Source of the DNA: Clostridia bacterium
GTDB lineage: Bacteria; Bacillota; Clostridia; Christensenellales; Borkfalkiaceae
Reading direction: 5' to 3'
Assembly: GCA_017621735.1 (NCBI GenBank)
Contig: JAGASM010000043.1
Location: 34,495-98,494, forward strand
Length of the DNA stretch: 64,000 bases
The notes under the pieces are model-generated. The model did no database searches. It had not been told where the DNA came from and was given only the letters and a program-made list of their open reading frames with translations. Numbering within the stretch: the first letter of the stretch is position 1; every line of letters begins with the position of its first letter. Below, piece by piece: positions 60,638 to 64,000 of this stretch. The translations under genes and the position numbers were made by a program.

Positions 60638-63158
60638 ACCAACTTTCCCCAACCGAAACCTCAACGACGAGCGGGACGTTTAATGCGACCGCCCCTTCCA
60701 TTTCTTCTTTCAAAATAGCGCGAACGCGCTCCACTTCATCCAAGGGCGTATCAACGACAAGTTCGTCGTGAACTTGCATAATCAATTTTGCCCGAAGCCC
60801 CTCGTTTTTGATACGCTGATACACGCGCGACATGGCAATTTTAATGATGTCGGCGGAACTGCCCTGCAAAGGCATATTCATCGCGGCGCGTTCCCCAAAC
60901 GAACGGACGTTGTAATTTGGATTTTTTAATTCGGGAATAAACCGCTTTCGCCCGAGAATGGTGGTAACAAACCCGTCTTCCTTTGCTTTTCTGACGTTTT
61001 CGTCCATGTACTCTTTGACCGCTTGGTATCTTTCGAAATAGCGAGCAATATAATCGGCGGCTTGCGTCGTAGTACAACCGACGTCCTTTGCAAGTCCAAA
61101 CGCGCTAATTCCGTAAATGATGCCGAAATTTACCGCCTTTGCTCGACGGCGTTGCTCGGAAGTAACCACTTCAAGCGGAACGTCAAACACTTGCGACGCG
61201 GTAATAGAATGGATATCCTTGCCCGTTTGGTACGCCTCCAAAAGCGGTTTACAACCCGAAAAATGAGCCAAAAGCCGCAATTCGATTTGCGAATAATCGG
61301 CATCGACGAGCACGTTCCCCTCGCGCGCTACGAACAATTTGCGCAATTCGCGCCCGCTCTCTTTGCGAATGGGAATATTTTGTAAGTTGGGATTTGCGCT
61401 CGAAAGGCGTCCCGTCGCCGTAACCGTTTGGTGGTACGTCGTATGAACGATTCCATTGCGCACAAGCGGCTGAATCCCTTCGATATACGTTGAAAAGAGT
61501 TTTTGGATTTCACGGTAGCGGAGGATCAAACGCGCGATCTCATAATGCTCCGAAAGTTTTTCTAACACTTCCGCACTCGTCGAATAACCTCCCCGAATGT
61601 TCTTTTTTGCACCGTACGTGGGATAGCCTAATTTTTCAAACAAAATATCCGAAAGTTGGAAGGGCGAATTCAAATTAAACGACTCCACGCCCGCAAGACG
61701 GAAAATTTCTTGCGCAAGCGACGCCATCTCCTCTTGATACATCGCGGCGAACTCGGCAAACTTCTCCTCGGCAACGCGTACTCCCGTCCGTTCCATCGAA
61801 AGCAAAACGGGCACAAGCGGCAATTCCACGTCCTTATAAATCTTTTCTTCGCATCCGCCCGAAACCGCCTCCGACGCCTCCTCATACGCCTTAAAAAGCG
61901 CATAGGCGCAGTTGTCTTCCGTCAAAAGAAAATCCTTTGCAAGTTCGCTCGGGACGGCAGGACGGCGGTTGCTGTCCACCAAATACCGCAAAAGAGAAAC
62001 GTCTTCTGCGGGACACAAAACGGAAACGTCGTACCCGTCCATGAGATGGCACAATTCCTTCAAATCGGAAACAATTACCCGCGCGCCGCACGAAAACAAC
62101 TGCTGAAAAAAGGGTACAAGGTTAGAAAACAAGAATCCGTCGTCCAACAAACTGCGGCAAATGCGGAGAATAAATTCCTTTCCATCGCAATATACGTGCA
62201 CGTCGTTTTCACACGAAAAAGCAAATACGTTACTGTTTTTTACCGCCTTAATTACTTGCTCGGGATCGTTGCATACAATCGTTTGAACACTCGTTTTATT
62301 CCGTTTATCAAAATAGTCCCCGTCTACAAGCGAACGGAATTCAAGTTTTGCAAAATATTCTCTCGCCTCTTCGGGAAAAGGCAAGTTTAAGCGGCAATCG
62401 GACAGTTGAATTTCAAGCGGAACGCTGACGTCGATGGTAGCAAGTTGGCGGGAAAGATACGCCATTTCTTTATTTTCCGTCAACTTTGTCTGCAATGCAC
62501 CCTTGATCTCGTCAATGTGCGCGTAAATGTTATCGAGCGTCTTGTACTTTAACAGCAAGTCCATTGCCGTCTTTTGCCCTACCCCGCGCACGCCGGGAAT
62601 ATTGTCTGAACTGTCCCCCATGAGCGATTTTTGTTCGATGATCTGCGCGGGCGTAATTCCCTCTTTTTGGAAAAAGTTTTCCGCCGTCATAACGTTCAAG
62701 TCGCTTACGCCGCGTTTGGTAAAACACACGGAAACGTTCTCGTTGACAAGTTGGAACGAATCGCGGTCTCCTGTGTATATCAACGTTTTGACGTCGGGAA
62801 ACGCGCGGGAAAGCGTCCCGATAATATCGTCCGCCTCATACCCCGCCTTTTCGACAATACATATCCCCATCGCGGAAAGCACCTCTTTTAAGACGGGAAC
62901 TTGTACCGCAAGTTCCTCCGGCATCCCCTTTCTGGTTCCTTTATATTCTTGATACATTTGGTGGCGGAAGGTCGGCGCATGCACGTCAAACGCAACGGCA
63001 AAATAATCGGGCGTTTCCTCTTCGATGATCTTCAACGTCAATTTCAAAAACCCGAAGATCCCGTTCGTAGGCAATCCGCTTTTTGTTGTAAATACCGTCA
63101 TCGCGTAAAACGCACGGTTGAGTAGACTGTTTCCGTCAATCAAAATTAATTTTTTCAT
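60624..63158 (-). CDS. polA: DNA polymerase I
   Basis: 844 residues from MKKLILIDGNSLLNRAFYA. The N-terminal 5'-3' nuclease has conserved acidic residues in GYEADDIIGTLS and IYTGDRDSFQL. The central 3'-5' exonuclease-like domain (about 300-460) lacks the catalytic acidic motifs (AFSCEND where DTE would be), so proofreading is probably absent, as in many Gram-positive PolA. The polymerase domain has DADYSQIELRLLAHFSG, RRRAKAVNFGIIYGIS and MQVHDELVVDTP. It acts in Okazaki fragment processing and repair. Confidence 0.96.
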   Translation of the reverse strand: MKKLILIDGNSLLNRAFYAMTVFTTKSGLPTNGIFGFLKLTLKIIEEETPDYFAVAFDVHAPTFRHQMYQEYKGTRKGMPEELAVQVPVLKEVLSAMGICIVEKAGYEADDIIGTLSRAFPDVKTLIYTGDRDSFQLVNENVSVCFTKRGVSDLNVMTAENFFQKEGITPAQIIEQKSLMGDSSDNIPGVRGVGQKTAMDLLLKYKTLDNIYAHIDEIKGALQTKLTENKEMAYLSRQLATIDVSVPLEIQLSDCRLNLPFPEEAREYFAKLEFRSLVDGDYFDKRNKTSVQTIVCNDPEQVIKAVKNSNVFAFSCENDVHVYCDGKEFILRICRSLLDDGFLFSNLVPFFQQLFSCGARVIVSDLKELCHLMDGYDVSVLCPAEDVSLLRYLVDSNRRPAVPSELAKDFLLTEDNCAYALFKAYEEASEAVSGGCEEKIYKDVELPLVPVLLSMERTGVRVAEEKFAEFAAMYQEEMASLAQEIFRLAGVESFNLNSPFQLSDILFEKLGYPTYGAKKNIRGGYSTSAEVLEKLSEHYEIARLILRYREIQKLFSTYIEGIQPLVRNGIVHTTYHQTVTATGRLSSANPNLQNIPIRKESGRELRKLFVAREGNVLVDADYSQIELRLLAHFSGCKPLLEAYQTGKDIHSITASQVFDVPLEVVTSEQRRRAKAVNFGIIYGISAFGLAKDVGCTTTQAADYIARYFERYQAVKEYMDENVRKAKEDGFVTTILGRKRFIPELKNPNYNVRSFGERAAMNMPLQGSSADIIKIAMSRVYQRIKNEGLRAKLIMQVHDELVVDTPLDEVERVRAILKEEMEGAVALNVPLVVEVSVGESWYDAK

Positions 63159-63216
63159 AGCCTTATTATAATACATTTACGCAAAAAAAACAAGCGTTCC
63201 CCTGTCTTCCGATTTT

Positions 63217-63789
63217 CTATCGTATCATTTCAAACAACGCGTGCATTTTAGGAAGAAACCCAAGCGCATATCCTTTTCGAGTCGGGTGCAAGCCGTCCTC
63301 TTGTAAATAACCGTCCTTAAGGGCGAAATCGCTGTGAAATAAATCGAGCAACCGCACTTTTTCTTTCCATTTGCCGAGCAATTTTTGCAAAGCGCCGTCG
63401 ATAAAGTCTTCGTACTGTGAATACGAATGCCAACTTTTTGCAAGAGGACAGGTATACACGACGATATTTGGACAATCCGAATGTATAAAGAGATACTCAA
63501 GCGCGGAAAGAATTTCCCCCTCGGAAATTTTGTTGGTAAAGTCGTTGGTCGAAAGTTGTACGACGAGAAGGTCGGGTTTTTTTGAAAAATCAAGCAGTCG
63601 CAACCGCTCGACGTAAGAATCGTCCCTTCCCGCTACGGGAACAAGATTTGTCCCCGAAACTGCTTCCTTTTGATACTTTCCGCCGTACGTTTCCGCATAG
63701 AGGTCGGCAAACGATACGCCGTCCGTATCCCCTCCGTGCCCGCGTGTAATCGACGAACCGAGATAATAGATCAACCGATCTTTTTTCAT
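63217..63789 (-). CDS. SGNH/GDSL-family hydrolase
   Basis: 190 residues. Block I Ser in YYLGSSITRGHGG, block III Asn in VQLSTNDFTNKI, and the C-terminal Asp-His in LQEDGLHPTRKGY. No signal peptide, so it is cytoplasmic. The fold serves esterases and lipases of varied substrate; none can be named from here. Confidence 0.88.
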   Translation of the reverse strand: MKKDRLIYYLGSSITRGHGGDTDGVSFADLYAETYGGKYQKEAVSGTNLVPVAGRDDSYVERLRLLDFSKKPDLLVVQLSTNDFTNKISEGEILSALEYLFIHSDCPNIVVYTCPLAKSWHSYSQYEDFIDGALQKLLGKWKEKVRLLDLFHSDFALKDGYLQEDGLHPTRKGYALGFLPKMHALFEMIR

Positions 63790-63833
63790 ATTACCACCTT
63801 TTTAGAACCCCGTTCTATCTTTTTTATGCAAAA

Positions 63834-63854
63834 GCGCACCCGTTTTGGGTGCGC
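63834..63854 (-). terminator. Terminator-like hairpin
   Basis: GCGCACCC / GGGTGCGC with a short T-run on the minus strand. It could end a leftward transcript entering from beyond the right edge. Confidence 0.5.
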
Positions 63855-64000
63855 CCGTCTGGTGCGGATGAAGGGACTCCGCGCACCACTATATATTGTG
63901 TGCATTTACGCAATTTTACCGCAATATATAGCGGTTAAAAAATCGCGGTAACATTTTGCGCATTTTCCATTTACTTTTTCGCCCGCGCGATGTCCTCACG
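63855..64000. other. Right edge: no gene, possible tRNA 3' remnant
   Basis: The minus strand of about 63858-63880 reads GTCCCTTCATCCGCACCA, like the T-arm and acceptor 3' end of a tRNA, but no tRNA body is attached. Nothing else can be supported to the end of the window. Confidence 0.3.

Overview
The window looks like a chromosome segment from a spore-forming, anaerobic Bacillota (Clostridia-type) bacterium, probably an uncultured gut lineage. The evidence is a spoIIAA-spoIIAB-sigF operon, a BclA-like collagen protein with a sigma-K-like promoter, large lipoproteins with Gram-positive-type signals, and feoA-feoA-feoB iron uptake. Moderate-GC host genes alternate with two clear accessory blocks. 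No rRNA gene is present, so nothing finer can be said from the sequence.

Layout. 1-5.3 kb: lipoproteins on the minus strand, one with a thioredoxin fold. 5.6-7.1 kb: a DUF1846 protein. 7.1-8.9 kb: broken Rhs fragments with a small membrane protein, bracketed by IS-end-like hairpins. 9-19.3 kb: an HMGL-like condensing enzyme, the feo operon with dyad operators, a permuted GH3 glycosidase and an M18 aminopeptidase. 18.3-25.6 kb: the histidine operon (hisZ-G-D-B-H-A-F-IE) ending in an aldolase-like gene. 25.7-27.2 kb: the spoIIA operon. 27.4-27.9 kb: five tRNA genes (Met, Asp, Phe, Thr, Tyr).

27.8-45.0 kb: a 17.2-kb integrated element inserted in the 3' end of tRNA-Tyr and bounded by a perfect 55-bp direct repeat, with its own tyrosine integrase. 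It encodes a Zot/pI-type ATPase, a small two-segment hydrophobic protein suited to a coat role, a large signal-peptide plus C-terminal-anchor protein, four single-anchor surface proteins (three with Ig-like domains) and a hairpin-rich non-coding region. I interpret it as an unusual inovirus-like (filamentous phage) prophage. It has three separate repressor/operator switches, each with three copies of its own palindrome. It also carries three cassettes in which a small basic protein gene faces a convergent, strongly promoted, terminated small RNA; these cassettes are the most novel-looking system in the window. A YefM/YoeB toxin-antitoxin pair sits between two of them.

45.0-47.8 kb: relic attachment sequences, a lipoprotein and the collagen-like exosporium protein. 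47.8-59.3 kb: an AT-rich island. It has an XRE regulator, a DUF4062/TIR-like gene split by a frameshift and fused to a serine-recombinase tail, a repeat-rich leader, MobC/MobP-type mobilisation genes, a tyrosine integrase and a complete type III restriction-modification system. 59.3-64 kb: tRNA-Leu with an AAG anticodon, a lytic transglycosylase, coaE, polA and an SGNH hydrolase.

All family names come from reading motifs by eye; no database search was run.
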